From contig OX393565.1 in the NCBI GenBank assembly GCA_947652115.1, forward strand, positions 27,021,810 to 27,085,809: 64,000 nt of DNA. The letters are read 5' to 3'. Source of the stretch: Blastomussa wellsi (lineage: Eukaryota > Cnidaria > Anthozoa > Scleractinia > Plerogyridae). This document shows, piece after piece, positions 12,401 to 21,803 of the stretch; the first letter of the stretch is position 1, and every line of letters starts with the position of its first letter. Under the pieces are notes generated by a model. That model searched no databases, had not been told where the DNA came from, and saw only the letters and a list, made by a program, of their open reading frames with translations. The position numbers and the translations under genes were made by a program.

Positions 12401-12928
12401 TGGACAATGGGAGCTGTAGTACCCAAATTGGTGGTAATTTCCAGAATTGTCTCAACAGTTTTGTCCAAGGTTGTAGCAAGCAATAACCAAGATCTTGGAG
12501 GCCCATAGCAGCTCTCGTAAGGTCTAACGTGTATGGCTCGATACCCTGCGTGAAAACAATAGAACAAACAACAGGAACAATGCCCCTTGCCTCTAAAACA
12601 ATAGCAACTGCTACCAGTAGAATACTACACTACCGCATTTGTGGTGACCAGGCGGGATTAATGGTTCCCCGTGTTTACATTTATCTTTTGTTGCAGGAGT
12701 CTCTTTTCCACATACCAGCAAGGAACAGATGACGCAGGGCTGTCACATCGGCGATCCACCGGTCATAATGTGCGGCGCTTCACAGGCACAGCCATGCTCA
12801 TGTCCAATCAACTGCCAGAGGAATGTATCGCCGATGTTGGCGTGATGCTTTCGGGTATTGTAGCGTCCCCTCCGCAAAGTCATTCTTCTCTGAGATCTAG
12901 AAGGTCTTCACAAACTAGCAACTGCTAA
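481..12928 (+). CDS. CATSPERB: CatSper channel auxiliary subunit, beta-like (3' part, ~21 exons)
   Basis: Single-pass accessory subunit of the sperm-flagellum calcium channel CatSper, forming part of the large extracellular canopy. Exons read in the window: 481-547, 641-758, 3264-3353, 3729-3809, 4067-4142, 4405-4500, 5367-5450, 6017-6086, 6705-6780, 6859-6924, 7019-7066, 7898-7981, 8383-8432, 8530-8605, 9096-9197, 9923-9999, 10466-10565, 10926-11009, 11194-11348, 11900-12103 and 12697-12928 (stop TAA). From 3264 onward every junction keeps phase, giving about 620 aa. Recognisable pieces are a VGCPP motif (9096 exon), 'DYVVWEETGRTDYGY' (10466 exon), 'CLSEAQTW', 'QPYEILN' and 'SFCDLTTRF', followed by one membrane helix (about 11965-12030) and a basic cytoplasmic tail of about 90 aa. 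The order and wording of these C-terminal motifs fit CATSPERB better than the gamma, delta or epsilon paralogues, as recalled from the family. The exon at 758 ends in phase 1 and the one at 3264 starts in phase 0, so a small exon is missing between them. The N-terminus lies left of the window. Confidence 0.68.
805..900 (+). repeat. Degenerate SINE head fragment
   Basis: 'GCACTGGACTCCGGAT' followed by 'CCCCGGCCAGGGCCACTGTG' and a TTGTATTCTTTGG run follows the order of the tRNA-like head of the SINE at 25268-25575, with several changes. It lies in a CatSper-gene intron. Confidence 0.45.
1343..1507 (+). repeat. tRNA-derived SINE head (plus strand)
   Basis: The segment starts 'GAATGGTTAGTCCGCCGGAC' and contains a B-box-like 'GGTTTGAGCCCTGGCC', then a GTGTTCTCAGGCAATACAC stretch and 'ACTCTCACAGTGTCTCTCTC'. 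This is the same order as in the complete SINE at 25268-25575. The downstream body of this copy is replaced by a long tandem array (1508-2297), and its 3' tail reappears at about 2298-2330. Confidence 0.7.
1508..2297 (+). repeat. Minisatellite, ~37-bp unit, ~21 copies, inside a SINE
   Basis: A tandem array with the unit 'GGGGGGAGTAACCTGCGATG' + 'GACTAGCATCCCATCCA' (about 37 bp). Copies differ mainly at CGATG/TGATG, AGCATC/AGTATC, CCATCCA/CCATCTA and in G-run length. The unit is present once in the intact SINE at 25268-25575 (around 25370-25412), so the array is an internal expansion of that SINE's body. Flanking SINE head and tail sequence is retained on both sides. It sits in an intron of the CatSper-beta-like gene. 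Confidence 0.9.
2298..2335 (+). repeat. SINE 3' segment after the array
   Basis: 'CCTAGCTGCTTCATGCTA' resumes SINE sequence directly after the last minisatellite unit, confirming that the array is internal to one SINE copy. From here to 3263 I see no supported exon, only non-coding intron-like sequence. Confidence 0.6.
6427..6660. repeat. Dispersed repeat with tRNA-like segment
   Basis: The intron segment contains 'GATAATCGCAGTGAATTTCC', a self-complementary 'CCAATTGAAGCAATTGG' and a reversed tRNA-like stretch near 6565-6620. It ends in 'CATAATGAATTATTTTGTAT'. The same components in a similar order occur at 8830-9050, so this is an interspersed family rather than an exon. The read-through frame from a possible acceptor at 6375 hits a stop at about 6438. 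Confidence 0.5.
7495..7576 (-). repeat. tRNA-derived repeat (tRNA-like, not a confident gene)
   Basis: On the minus strand the segment starts 'GAGTTCTCATAGCTCAATTG', has a B box 'GGTTCGAATCC', and closes with GGGGACTC, which can pair with GAGTTCT as an acceptor stem. The anticodon arm does not fold well. It lies in an intron of the CatSper-beta-like gene, and similar tRNA-like modules occur elsewhere in the window (for example near 36264), so I call it a tRNA-derived repeat. Confidence 0.45.
8830..9050. repeat. Inverted-repeat element, related to 6427-6660
   Basis: The arms 'GATGGTCATCGCAGTGAATT' (about 8846) and 'AAATTCACTGTTATGATCAT' (about 8960) are imperfect inverted repeats. The right side ends with 'TTATTTCATATACTTTATGT', as in the 6427-6660 element. 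It lies in the intron before the VGCPP exon of the CatSper gene. Confidence 0.5.
9265..9545. repeat. Long inverted repeat (MITE-like)
   Basis: The arms 'GATTGGCTGAAATCTAACAA' + 'AGGAGTCCAATCACATC' (about 9300-9340) and 'GATGTGATTGGACTTCCTTT' + 'GTTAGATTTCAGCCAATC' (about 9383-9420) are nearly perfect reverse complements. Outer matches ('GGGACTCCCAT', 'AGAGCCACTTG') extend the palindrome. There is no coding capacity. It is intronic. Confidence 0.7.
10072..10370 (+). repeat. Dispersed ~300-bp repeat (copy 1)
   Basis: The element runs from 'CTGAGTGTCGTTAAACCAAA' to 'GAATTACTTTCAAAACTCAA'. A second, diverged copy with the same ends and the same internal order (conserved 'GCGAGTCA', 'TTTTACT', 'AATTACTTTCAA') is at 62836-63118. 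It is non-coding and interspersed. Confidence 0.6.
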
Positions 12929-13635
12929 GCCTGTGGACGCTCGACTTTCAAGATAAAAGCGTGCGTGGTCGGTGTTTTTTGTGTACAAAACGTTGAAAAA
13001 CAAGTGATACTCCATGGAAGTAATCTTCAATAGCATTCTTTGAATTGTTTCACCGTTGTATAGTTCAAGTAGGTATCGTTTGGCAACACTGCCACATGTT
13101 AGGTCCACACACTAACCAGTTAGGATCACCTTGTATATAGCACAATAGCCAGTCAGTATGGCATAGAAGTACTGTCCATTAGCCTCCGCATGCTAGGGTG
13201 CGCCTTAGAACAGTCAAAATGCTGAACTTTCGCCATTAACTCTACAACCAAATGATTTGTCTTTGTGGCATTGTGCACTGTAAAAGAGACATTTTGTTTT
13301 AAGCACATTAAAAACAGCTGGAAGGATGAATGCAGCGAACGAAGCCATGTTCTATGCAGTATAGTAATGGCGTGTTTTGTTTTTGTTGCAATTTGTTTTA
13401 GGTTGGTCAACGAAACGGCTTAGTTTGACTGGACTACCAGTCGTTTCCTTAGGATTTTCTTCCCTCGCCGTCAAACACCTTCTCGAACCATTTTCCTTTG
13501 GAGTTCAAAAAATCGGGATTCACAGTTATGAATTTATGTGGCGTAGAACAACACAACTCAGAAACCTTCCCTGTACCGATAACGAAATTAGTAAATAATG
13601 CATAAATATAAAAGCAAAATGTACTTACACTGCTA
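12929..13635. other. Convergent intergenic spacer
   Basis: This is the spacer between the stop codons of the CatSper-beta-like gene (plus strand) and the TPR-CHAT gene (minus strand). It must hold both 3' UTRs. I see no coding region, structural RNA or repeat in it. Confidence 0.6.
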
Positions 13636-16600
13636 TTATTCCTGATGTTCAAATTCTAGCGTGACGTCATCACCGATGAGTGTGAATGGAGCCCAGTACC
13701 TTAAAGCATTAAACGTTTTTGACTCTTGAAGACATTTCATAGCCAGGTTAAGAGCCAAACTGGCGCTATTTCCATCTCTCAAATGTTGATAGAAACTTGC
13801 CATGAACTCCATAGTGGCCTTGTCATCAATTGCCCCGAGTGACACCAGAACAGAACGGGCACCAGCACCCAGAAAAGCCCGAGCAATTCCGACCACACCC
13901 TCAGCTGTAACATTTCCTTTTGCACTATGACAGCAACTAAGCACGACAAGTTTTGCGTGTAAATGAACAGCTTGCACATCAGAAATCTTCAAAACATAGT
14001 CTTCCTCACGAGGAATCTTGGATTTCCGTGCGGGATTGGGAGCCAAAACGATTTCACCAGTTTCTATTTGTCCATGTGCTGCAATGTGTACCAAAGCAAC
14101 CGAAGTGATACGTTTGAGTACTTCGTCTTTTGTTGCCTCCTTTCCCATCAGGGGGGTCGTATTGATGATCTCTCCTATGATCTTCACTTCTTCTCTAGCG
14201 CATGGTAACGGCTTTAATTTGGGCTTGCCACTCCTCTTTTTAACTTCCTCTAGACATGGATCACCCACGAGCAGCGTTCCAGTCGCACTGTGGTAATCCT
14301 CAGGACATTCTGCGATCAGTTTTAAACTTGTCAAAGAGGGTATAATGCGGATCCTAGTAGATTCACATAAGAACCTTGATTTCTCATCCAAAAATGCTGC
14401 AAAAGGAGCCAGAAATAATGGACCATCCGGGACAATGACTAATTCGTCGCCTTGAAGCATGTCTGCAATGGGACCAAGAACACAATCACGCAATAGGCGC
14501 AAAGCATTGTTTTTGTCCTGTAATAAAGCTACTGTTTCTTCATCATATTGTCTATTATATGGCAAATCATCTGTTTCCTCGTCCAATGAACGATTCTCAC
14601 ATATAACACGAACACCAATGCCACTTTCGTTAAAAGCGTCTTGTATTAAACGCTCCAAGAAGGTAACCGCATCTTTGTTGTCACGAATTTCTTTTTGTCT
14701 TAACAGAACTTTCTTTCCTTTGCAGAGCACCCAGATATGGATCGTGCGACCTTCAATTGCTATGAAAACTGTTTGCGTTGATATATAGTTTAGTGCCTCG
14801 GAGATTGTTTGCCCAGGGTCAAATGATCTAGAAGCCGGAAGCCATTCTAGTTTATATTGCATTTTCATGATATCCATCAAGGCTTGTGCTCGACCTTGCT
14901 CAGCAACGTATAAAGCCTCTTCGATCCTTCCAAGCTTTACCAATGTTCTCCATAAAGCTGTATACGCATCTTTACATGCATCGCGGAAAGTTATTTTCCA
15001 CGCATCTTCTGACTGAAGATCATTTCGCACGTTGTTGTAAAGGCTTATACTGGATCGATAATAAGGAACAGCCTTAGGCAAGGAACCCGAAGACTCATAA
15101 TCACAGCCTAATGCATAATAAGCACCTGCCTCTCCATTTCTGTCCCCGACTTCTTTGGCAATTCTGAGATGTTGCTCGTGATAATCTATGGCTCGTTTAA
15201 AATCAAGGAGGTGTCCATAAGCAATGCCAAGATTGCCATATGATATTCCTTCCCCAGCCTTGTCTCCGACCTCTTTGCAAATGTTAAGATCGAGCTCGTA
15301 GTTCTCGATGGCTCGCTTGAAATCACCGAGACTACAATGAACAGTGCCCAGATTTCCATATGCCTTTCCCTCTCCAGCCCTGTCTCCTGTCTCTTTGGCA
15401 ATACTAAGATGCTCTTCGTAGCATTCTACGGCTTCTTCGAAATTTCTAAGAATATAATGAGCATTACCAAGATTGCAGTTGGCATTTCCTTCCCCAGCCT
15501 TGTCTCCGAGCTTTTTGGCAATGCCAAGACACTGCTTGTGGCACGTTATGGCTCCGAGATTGTAATAAGTATTCCCAAGATTGCTATAGGATGCTCCTTC
15601 CCCAACCATGTCTCCGACTTCTTTAGTGATGCTGACTTGTTGCTGGTACAACTCCATGGCGTGTTTAAAATCACCGAGACTATCGTAAGCACGACCAAGA
15701 TTGCCGTACGATGTTCCTTCACCAACTCTGTCACCAACAGCTTTGGCAATGGTAAGATGTTGCTTATGGAACTCTATGGCTTGTTTAAAATCACCAAGAC
15801 AATAACAAGCATTGCCTAGATTGCCATATGCTCGTCCCGTTCCAGCCTTGTCTCCGACCTCTTCGGCAATGTTAAGACTTTTTTCATGGTACTTTATGGC
15901 TTCTTTAAAATCGTAGAGGCTGTGGTAAGAATTGCCAAGATTGCAGTAGGCCCTTCCTTCTCCATCCTTGTCTCCGACTTCTTTGGCAATGCTGAGACGT
16001 TGCTCGTGGTACGTTATGGCTTTGTTAAAGTCACCGAGCCTATCGTGAACAAGACCAATATTACCATAGGATTTTCCTTCTCCAGCCCTATCTTCGACCT
16101 CTTTGGCAACTGTAAGATCTTGCTCGTGGTACTTTATAGCTTGTTTGAAATCACCGAGACTATAATGAGAGTTGCCAAGATTTCCGTAGGAACGTCCTAT
16201 TGCAGCCTTGTCACCAACTTCTTTAGCAATGCTAAGACTTTGTTCATGGTACTGTATGGCTCTTTTAAAATCACATAGACAGTGGTAAACATTGCCAAGA
16301 TTGCAGTAGGCCCGTCCTTTGCCAATCTTGTCTCCGACTTCTTCTGCAATGCTAAGACTTTGTACGTGGTACTCTGTGGCCCTTTTAAATTCGCAGAGAC
16401 CGTGATAAGCATTGCCAAGATTACAGTAGGCCAGTCCTGTGCCAACCTTGTCTCCGACCTCTTTAGCAATGTCAAGTGCTTGCTCGTGGTACTTAATCGC
16501 TCGTTTGTAATCACCGAGGCTGTCATAAACATTTCCAAGATTTCTGTAGGATGTTCCTTCTCCTGCCCTGTCTCCAATTTCTGTGGCAATGCTAAGATGT

Positions 16601-17178
16601 TGCTCGTGGTACTCTATGGCTATTTTGAAATCACCGAGAGCATATCGGGCTTTTCCAAGGTGGCCATAGGATGTTCCTTCCCCAGCCCTGTCTCCAATTT
16701 CTGTGGCAATACTAAGATGTTGCTCGTGGCACGCGATGGCTCGTTTGACGTCTCCGAGACTTTGATAACAAACTCCAAGACCGCCGTATGATTTTCCTTC
16801 CATTGCCCTGTCTCCTATTTGTTTTGCAATGGACAAGCAGTGCTCTTGGTGCTCCAATGCTATTTTCAAATCCCCAATACTTTGATGAGCATCGCCAAGA
16901 CCGCCATAGGCTTTTCCTTGCATAGCCCTGTCTCCGAGTTCTTTGGCAGTAGCAAGACATTGCTCGTGGTACTCTATCGCTTGCTTAAAATTGCAAACTT
17001 GATAATGAGCATCGCCAAGATTGCAGCAGGCACGTCCTTCGTCACCTCTGTCTCCGACTTTTTTGGCGATGCGAAGCTCATGTACATGGTACTCTATAGT
17101 TTCTAAATTCCTTTCCATCATTGCCATTTCTTTCTTGTCAAATACACACCTAGAACGTAAAAAACAATAAACGTGCAT
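13636..17178 (-). CDS. TPR-CHAT protein (tandem TPRs + C-terminal CHAT protease-like domain)
   Basis: A 1180-aa open frame without introns. About 17 tetratricopeptide repeats of 40 residues (roughly 45-740) share a regular pattern with 'YGNLGNAY', '[13 protein letters not shown]', 'LSIAKEVGD'. Repeat 13 lacks about four residues ('[10 protein letters not shown]'). After a linker comes a CHAT domain (about 850-1175) with its dyad: His1035 in 'HIAAHG' and Cys1083 in '[10 protein letters not shown]'. CHAT is a caspase/separase-like fold. TPR-linked bacterial CHAT proteins are proteases, but the role of the animal versions is largely unknown. A pyrimidine-rich tract ending in TTCTAG at 17155-17150 looks like a splice acceptor, so the first ten residues ([10 protein letters not shown]) may be intron, with translation starting in an upstream exon or at a later Met (about residue 18). 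The 3' end faces the CatSper gene. Domain call firm, function unknown. Confidence 0.88.
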   Translation of the reverse strand: MHVYCFLRSRCVFDKKEMAMMERNLETIEYHVHELRIAKKVGDRGDEGRACCNLGDAHYQVCNFKQAIEYHEQCLATAKELGDRAMQGKAYGGLGDAHQSIGDLKIALEHQEHCLSIAKQIGDRAMEGKSYGGLGVCYQSLGDVKRAIACHEQHLSIATEIGDRAGEGTSYGHLGKARYALGDFKIAIEYHEQHLSIATEIGDRAGEGTSYRNLGNVYDSLGDYKRAIKYHEQALDIAKEVGDKVGTGLAYCNLGNAYHGLCEFKRATEYHVQSLSIAEEVGDKIGKGRAYCNLGNVYHCLCDFKRAIQYHEQSLSIAKEVGDKAAIGRSYGNLGNSHYSLGDFKQAIKYHEQDLTVAKEVEDRAGEGKSYGNIGLVHDRLGDFNKAITYHEQRLSIAKEVGDKDGEGRAYCNLGNSYHSLYDFKEAIKYHEKSLNIAEEVGDKAGTGRAYGNLGNACYCLGDFKQAIEFHKQHLTIAKAVGDRVGEGTSYGNLGRAYDSLGDFKHAMELYQQQVSITKEVGDMVGEGASYSNLGNTYYNLGAITCHKQCLGIAKKLGDKAGEGNANCNLGNAHYILRNFEEAVECYEEHLSIAKETGDRAGEGKAYGNLGTVHCSLGDFKRAIENYELDLNICKEVGDKAGEGISYGNLGIAYGHLLDFKRAIDYHEQHLRIAKEVGDRNGEAGAYYALGCDYESSGSLPKAVPYYRSSISLYNNVRNDLQSEDAWKITFRDACKDAYTALWRTLVKLGRIEEALYVAEQGRAQALMDIMKMQYKLEWLPASRSFDPGQTISEALNYISTQTVFIAIEGRTIHIWVLCKGKKVLLRQKEIRDNKDAVTFLERLIQDAFNESGIGVRVICENRSLDEETDDLPYNRQYDEETVALLQDKNNALRLLRDCVLGPIADMLQGDELVIVPDGPLFLAPFAAFLDEKSRFLCESTRIRIIPSLTSLKLIAECPEDYHSATGTLLVGDPCLEEVKKRSGKPKLKPLPCAREEVKIIGEIINTTPLMGKEATKDEVLKRITSVALVHIAAHGQIETGEIVLAPNPARKSKIPREEDYVLKISDVQAVHLHAKLVVLSCCHSAKGNVTAEGVVGIARAFLGAGARSVLVSLGAIDDKATMEFMASFYQHLRDGNSASLALNLAMKCLQESKTFNALRYWAPFTLIGDDVTLEFEHQE

Positions 17179-17554
17179 TGATTAAAACGAATTTAAGGTG
17201 TCTCCCGGCAGTTTCCACTTTCCAAGATTTAGTTTTCTACTCTTCATCAGCTGATGGTATAATCTTGGTGTCAAACAAATGACCAATGATTGTTGAACAC
17301 GTTGCTATCATTGTTATGAAAAGATAGGTTACCATAGCGACAGTCAGGAGCCCATCCTTTTAAATACACACTTAATTTTAGCTTTAACTCCTAACAACTC
17401 AAAATCGAGCTCAGTGACATATGTAAATTTTGATGAAACTTTTTGCAAAGTTCAAAAACATTCTGTAAGTGCAGATCAGAGCCACCTCAAATTTTCGTAA
17501 GCAGTTTGGGCCCCACCTTAAATTCTACTTTCGCTGTCTAAATATTCCACACGC

Positions 17555-17577
17555 GCTTGTTGTATATGGGATGGTTT

Positions 17578-17608
<31 letters not shown>

Positions 17609-17660
17609 CATCTACCATCTCATATCCAACGCGCGCTCGTGGGATAATTGTTCAATATAC
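17555..17660. repeat. Palindromic dispersed element (copy 1)
   Basis: 'TATGGGATGGTTTTAGCCAA' and 'TTGGCCATCTACCATCTCAT' are imperfect inverted repeats around 'CTACGCGCC'. A close copy lies at 35246-35352. The unit ends with 'CAACGCGCGCTCGTGG' followed by AATAATTGTT or GATAATTGTT. Confidence 0.65.
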
Positions 17661-17947
17661 AGCAGAATTGGGGTGGGGCTGGTGGTGTTATAGAAAGTCG
17701 GCCCTAACTTTTTGCGTATCTCGCCCAGATCTTGCAAAAAATCTAGCCGATGTGGCGAGATCTTGCGATTGGGTGAGAACTTGTACGGGTGCCTGAAAGA
17801 AGTCTGTCGCATGATTTGTAAGTGTTCTCGCTTATTCTTCCGAGCGTGAAACCTCGTTTTATTGTAATGTAGTTTCACACTTTCATTTACAAATTTTGCC
17901 ATAATTTCCATTATTTGATAACGACGATGTCGTCGCCGATACGCCAT
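17612..17947 (-). CDS. Weak ORF, basic 111-aa protein
   Basis: An ATG-initiated frame of 111 aa, rich in Arg, Lys and His, starting MAYRRRHRRYQ. It has no signal peptide, membrane helix or recognised domain. Its 3' end runs into the palindromic repeat at 17555-17660, which suggests chance or a repeat-derived frame. It could be part of an element that carries that repeat. I do not recognise it. Confidence 0.15.
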   Translation of the reverse strand: MAYRRRHRRYQIMEIMAKFVNESVKLHYNKTRFHARKNKREHLQIMRQTSFRHPYKFSPNRKISPHRLDFLQDLGEIRKKLGPTFYNTTSPTPILLYIEQLSHERALDMRW

Positions 17948-18275
17948 GTTTTTATATCGCTATACTTTTTATTCTGAAATATACTCTAATGAACTACCAA
18001 AATCGCAAGAACTGTTCGTTTTCACGAGATAACATAAAAAAATTTAAACATCCAGCTTAAATGAGTCAATGCCCTATTAATTTGCAAATATTTACGCGGA
18101 TCGTAGTTCAGACCCGATGCGTCAAACGTACGATGGCTTTTTTTCAACGAGTTATATTAAAGTAGTAGGATAACAAGTGATCCCTCAAATTATCACGGAA
18201 TTTGTATTTCTAGTTACCTTGATAAATACATTGTTGAATTCTCAATTAAAGACTCAATTGGATTATAGTGATCTT

Positions 18276-18505
18276 ACACTATGGCTTTTAGCTGCCATGA
18301 TGGCAAACGAGGACACATTGTTGCCGACACAAATGTTTCCCTGTTTGCCCGCGCGCGCAACATTGTTGCAGACACAAATTTTGTGTCCGAGACACAAAAA
18401 AATGTTTCTGATTTTATTCAGAAACATTTTGTATCCGCAAAAAATCGTCATGGGCAACAATGAGTCCGCAATTATGCAACTATGTGTCCTCGTTTGCCAC
18501 CACCT
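18276..18505. mobile_element. Palindromic MITE (copy 1)
   Basis: The terminal inverted repeats 'ATGGCAAACGAGGACACAT' (18300) and 'ATGTGTCCTCGTTTGCCA' (18482) enclose nested palindromes: 'ACACAAATTTTGTGT' and 'AAATGTTTCTGATTTTATTC' with 'AGAAACATTTT'. A related element is at 21595-21803. There is no transposase, so it is a non-autonomous DNA-element relic. Confidence 0.7.
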
Positions 18506-18561
18506 TTACAAGACTGAAACAACGACTTGTGTCCAACGATACATTAAACTGTAGCCTCCTT

Positions 18562-19839
18562 TCATAATTTCCCATCAACAATGTGAGTAAAATGGGGATA
18601 AACAACTCCTATGTGTTCTTGTCTTCCTGTCCTTCTTGCCTTCCCATGATCCATTCTTTTGTCGTGAGGCCCCACGACATTTTCGTGACTTGCGTTCGCG
18701 ATAACAACCATGTTCAGGTATGAATTGACATGGTCATTTCTCAATTGCGTCACCTGTGAGGGTGTCGTTTGTGGTGGCATTGTACGATTTTTTGTTTCAG
18801 CGCAAAGCGTTTTATCACTAAAATGGTTCCCTTCATTTTGATATTCAGCAGCTCGTTTGTGGTTGCAGAAACGGCAACAAAAGACATATAAAAAGGTTTC
18901 GTGAAATCGCTCACTTCTCAAGCCAATCAAATAAGGATTTATGGACGAGTTCAGGAAGCCGCACCAGTAAGCTGCTAATCCTAAGCCATGTGGTAATTTA
19001 TCACGCGAGGAAATCGAAACAGCAATCGCAATGAACACAAAAAACGGTGTCCAACAAACAATAAATGCTAACAAAGCGAGAAAAAATGTTACGATAATTC
19101 TTTGCTGTTTTTTTGTGAAGGCGTCTTGATAATTTCCGAATGCTATAGATGACATTCTTCTTGTATGATTCCGCACGGCTAAATAAATTCTAATGTATGC
19201 ATAACTCATTATTATGATGGGAAGGAGAAAAGCGACAACGGCGAGGCATATTATATACATGCTTTCAAATGTGTTCTTGGGGAATCCAAACCCACACTGT
19301 AGTGTCGAGCGATTGTAGTCGTTGCGACCCCAGCCTAACATTGGCCCAAGAGAAACGACAACAGAAAGCAACCATATTGCCAATATGGCGAAGAAAGCCT
19401 TTCTTCTAGTCATCATTTTTTTCATCGGTTTCACCACGGCGAAAAACCTGTCTATTGATATAGCAGTGTGTGTGAATATTGTGTTGCAGAATAGAACAGA
19501 GTTACAGAAGGCGTTTAGTTGACAGACGGGCCCCGCTCGGCCAAACATCCACCGCCTGGTGATAGTCGCTATCAGTGGAGATGTCATCGATAGAAAAGTC
19601 ATAGCAATGTCGCCAATGGCAAGATTCACCAAAAACATGTTCATTTCTGTCCACATTCGTCTGTTGTGAAAAACCACATAGCAAATAACAGCATTTCCCA
19701 GTAAACATGTAGCCATAATTATCAGCAAAGTGGTCGCGGCAAAAGCAGACTCCTCGACGCTGTAATCTATGAGAAAATTGTCCCCGTTGCCCGTTGAAGA
19801 CATATTTTTGTAGCTAGATGTTTTGTGCCCATTGACCAT
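18562..19839 (-). CDS. Rhodopsin-family (class A) GPCR, orphan, intronless
   Basis: A 425-aa single-exon receptor with ATG at 19839. Seven helices are visible: TM1 about 32-57 (GNAV, N49), TM2 about 66-90 (LAIGD, D77), TM3 about 106-128, TM4 about 148-168, TM5 about 195-221, TM6 about 247-274 (CWTPFF) and TM7 about 284-306. Cys106 and Cys182 are placed for the usual TM3-ECL2 disulfide. The G-protein motif is D130-R131-F132 rather than DRY, and TM7 reads NPYLI (301-305) rather than NPxxY. There is no Lys in TM7 at the retinal site, so it is not an opsin, although 'LGPMLGW' before ECL2 is opsin- or amine-receptor-like. The N-terminus has one N-glycosylation site (NMSS) and no signal peptide. 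A Cys-rich segment after TM7 (CCRFC) could be palmitoylated. Ligand unknown. Confidence 0.9.
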   Translation of the reverse strand: MVNGHKTSSYKNMSSTGNGDNFLIDYSVEESAFAATTLLIIMATCLLGNAVICYVVFHNRRMWTEMNMFLVNLAIGDIAMTFLSMTSPLIATITRRWMFGRAGPVCQLNAFCNSVLFCNTIFTHTAISIDRFFAVVKPMKKMMTRRKAFFAILAIWLLSVVVSLGPMLGWGRNDYNRSTLQCGFGFPKNTFESMYIICLAVVAFLLPIIIMSYAYIRIYLAVRNHTRRMSSIAFGNYQDAFTKKQQRIIVTFFLALLAFIVCWTPFFVFIAIAVSISSRDKLPHGLGLAAYWCGFLNSSINPYLIGLRSERFHETFLYVFCCRFCNHKRAAEYQNEGNHFSDKTLCAETKNRTMPPQTTPSQVTQLRNDHVNSYLNMVVIANASHENVVGPHDKRMDHGKARRTGRQEHIGVVYPHFTHIVDGKL

Positions 19840-20328
19840 CTGCGTTGCGAAATTTTCTGCACGAATTCAACTTGGAAAATGACAATAATGTTACGAAATT
19901 CCTGAAAATTTTTAGATGACTATGACTTGTATCGACATGTACCTATTGTTTTAAACCGGAATGAAAACTCAAACCACAAAATTTACATTTTAAGTGCCCG
20001 AGAAACATTGGACCAATATACACATCTTCCCCGATGTTAATGGCTGTTACTAGAAAAATAAGAATTAAGTTAGTCGTCTTTATGGAATAAAAAAAGACGA
20101 AACACGTAAGTTACGTGGAAACGCCCATACTGTGCCATCTGATCAACTCGCCATGTAAGGGACTACATAATCAGTCGAACACAAGTCAGCCAGCGCTATC
20201 CATTGATTCAATCCACAGCATCCACGGGTCGCTGCGTGTTGATTGAAATCACGAACACGTAAAATTGACATGTCATTTTCATTGTTATTCCTTCAAGTGT
20301 GAAGTATTATTGATCCACCACCCTTCAC

Positions 20329-20532
20329 TTACGTAATTTGACGCAAAGGGTTCACTGATTGACCTTCATACACCTTCACCATGAATAAATTCATAAGGCA
20401 AAATATTGGTAGCTTCATATCAGGAACGTTTAAACGCCGATACCACTCAAATTTAACAAGGACATTGGAGAATAATGGAAGTGCATAAGGATTGTAATGT
20501 TTTCTATTAAATGGATCGCGTTTTGAGGCCAT
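20329..20532 (-). CDS. Weak ORF, possible first exon
   Basis: An ATG frame starting MASKRDPFNRKHYNPYALPL with a hydrophobic stretch (KLPIFCLMNLFM). A possible donor (ATG|GTGAAG) follows that stretch, so this may be a 5' exon. No downstream partner exon was found before the GPCR. The composition is protein-like, but I do not recognise it. Confidence 0.2.
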   Translation of the reverse strand: MASKRDPFNRKHYNPYALPLFSNVLVKFEWYRRLNVPDMKLPIFCLMNLFMVKVYEGQSVNPLRQIT

Positions 20533-20861
20533 GCTGCGAGCCACTGAAGCTTACTTTGTCTAAAACGAGTAGAGCTCAAAGAAACTTGATTTCATTATCA
20601 TAAGTTTTAGTCATGCCTGACTCAGTCGATTTTCTATTTTCAGCTTTCGTTGAAAGTTTAACTTTCAATAATAATATTAGCGCTTGAAGGCGAAAAATTT
20701 ATCATCTCAGAATTGAAAGTCTTCAATCTTTCGTCTACAGCTTATTTAAAAATTTGGCGTCAGATCTGACAATCTGGTCAATCTGCAATACGTGTTGTAA
20801 TACCTCGCTACCGTTTCAGCTCATGAAATTCTCTATCCGCGTTGAATTCTTGGACACAAAA

Positions 20862-21178
20862 TTACTTGTCTTTATGCTTCCGAAGGCTTCTCGATGAAAC
20901 ACGAGTGAACTGATTATTGAAAAAATTTAATCGGCACAGGCCTGCTATGATACTCGGCAACGCTTTGCACCGCTGTGGATACACATCTTGCACAAAATGA
21001 CGAGCAATGAATTTTGCAACGGAAGTTTTTTCACCTGCTACATTGAGATTCTTCATGTCTTTTGGTACTGCCTTTATCTGGTCGAACTCGTGGAACTCAG
21101 TAATTTCGCGAAAAAAAGACACGCATTTTCTATTTTCTTCATACTCTTGTTTGCATAAATCTAAAACTTTTTCATCAG
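20862..21178 (-). CDS. Weak ORF, possible terminal exon
   Basis: An open frame of about 105 aa with no ATG near its start. It follows an acceptor-like 'AAAAAGTTTTAG' and includes 'EYEENRKCVSFFREITEFHE' and 'CKALPSIIAGLCRL', ending RKHKDK-stop. It could be a terminal exon of an unseen gene or a relic. No family recognised. Confidence 0.2.
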
Positions 21179-21594
21179 GTTAATTCAGGCCATGCGAAGG
21201 CAATCTGTCCTGATATAATTTTGAAAGATTGTACTTTCGTTTCAAACAAATAACTACTGACGGCTGGCTGGCATCTAGACAGATTTACAATCAAAATGTG
21301 CAAGATGTTTGTGCCACATCTGACGATCAACTGCGGAAAAACGAAAGCGTGAATGTGGACATTTTGGCAATTTTTAAGGAAACCCTGAAAATTTAAGGTT
21401 AAGATGATAACATCACCACCTGTTTCACGGGACAACTTTTAACGACGATTTTAATCCATGTAGCCTGCAAATACAGCCGTGTTTCTTCGCTACCGACTGG
21501 TAGCACGAGCTCAAGAGCCAGCCGGGGGCGAAGAAAGTATAAAGAAGGTCGGCTGTATTCAGAGGCTATAATCCATGTTGTACGAAACAACTTT

Positions 21595-21803
21595 AAGGTG
21601 GCGGACACATTGTTGCTCATGATTATTTGTTGCGCGCGCAAGCGCAGAAACAATTGTTGCTGACACAGAATGTTTCTGAACAAAACCAGAAACATTTTTT
21701 GTCTCGGGCACAAAATTTGTGTCCGCAACAATGTTGCGCGCGCGGGCAAACAGGGAAACATTTGTATCCACAACACTGAGTCCTCGTTTGCCACCACCTT
21801 CGT
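21595..21803. mobile_element. Palindromic MITE (copy 2)
   Basis: The element runs from 'AAGGTGGCGGACACATTGTT' to 'TCCTCGTTTGCCACCACCTT' and contains 'GCAACAATGTTGCGCGCGCG' and 'AGAAACATTTTTTGTCTCGG', all shared (in opposite orientation) with 18276-18505. It is non-coding. Confidence 0.7.

Noticed and set aside
14018..17106. Several ORFs antisense to or shifted within the TPR-CHAT gene
   Set aside because: They are shadows of the TPR repeat. Their periodic pattern follows the 120-nt unit of the real frame.
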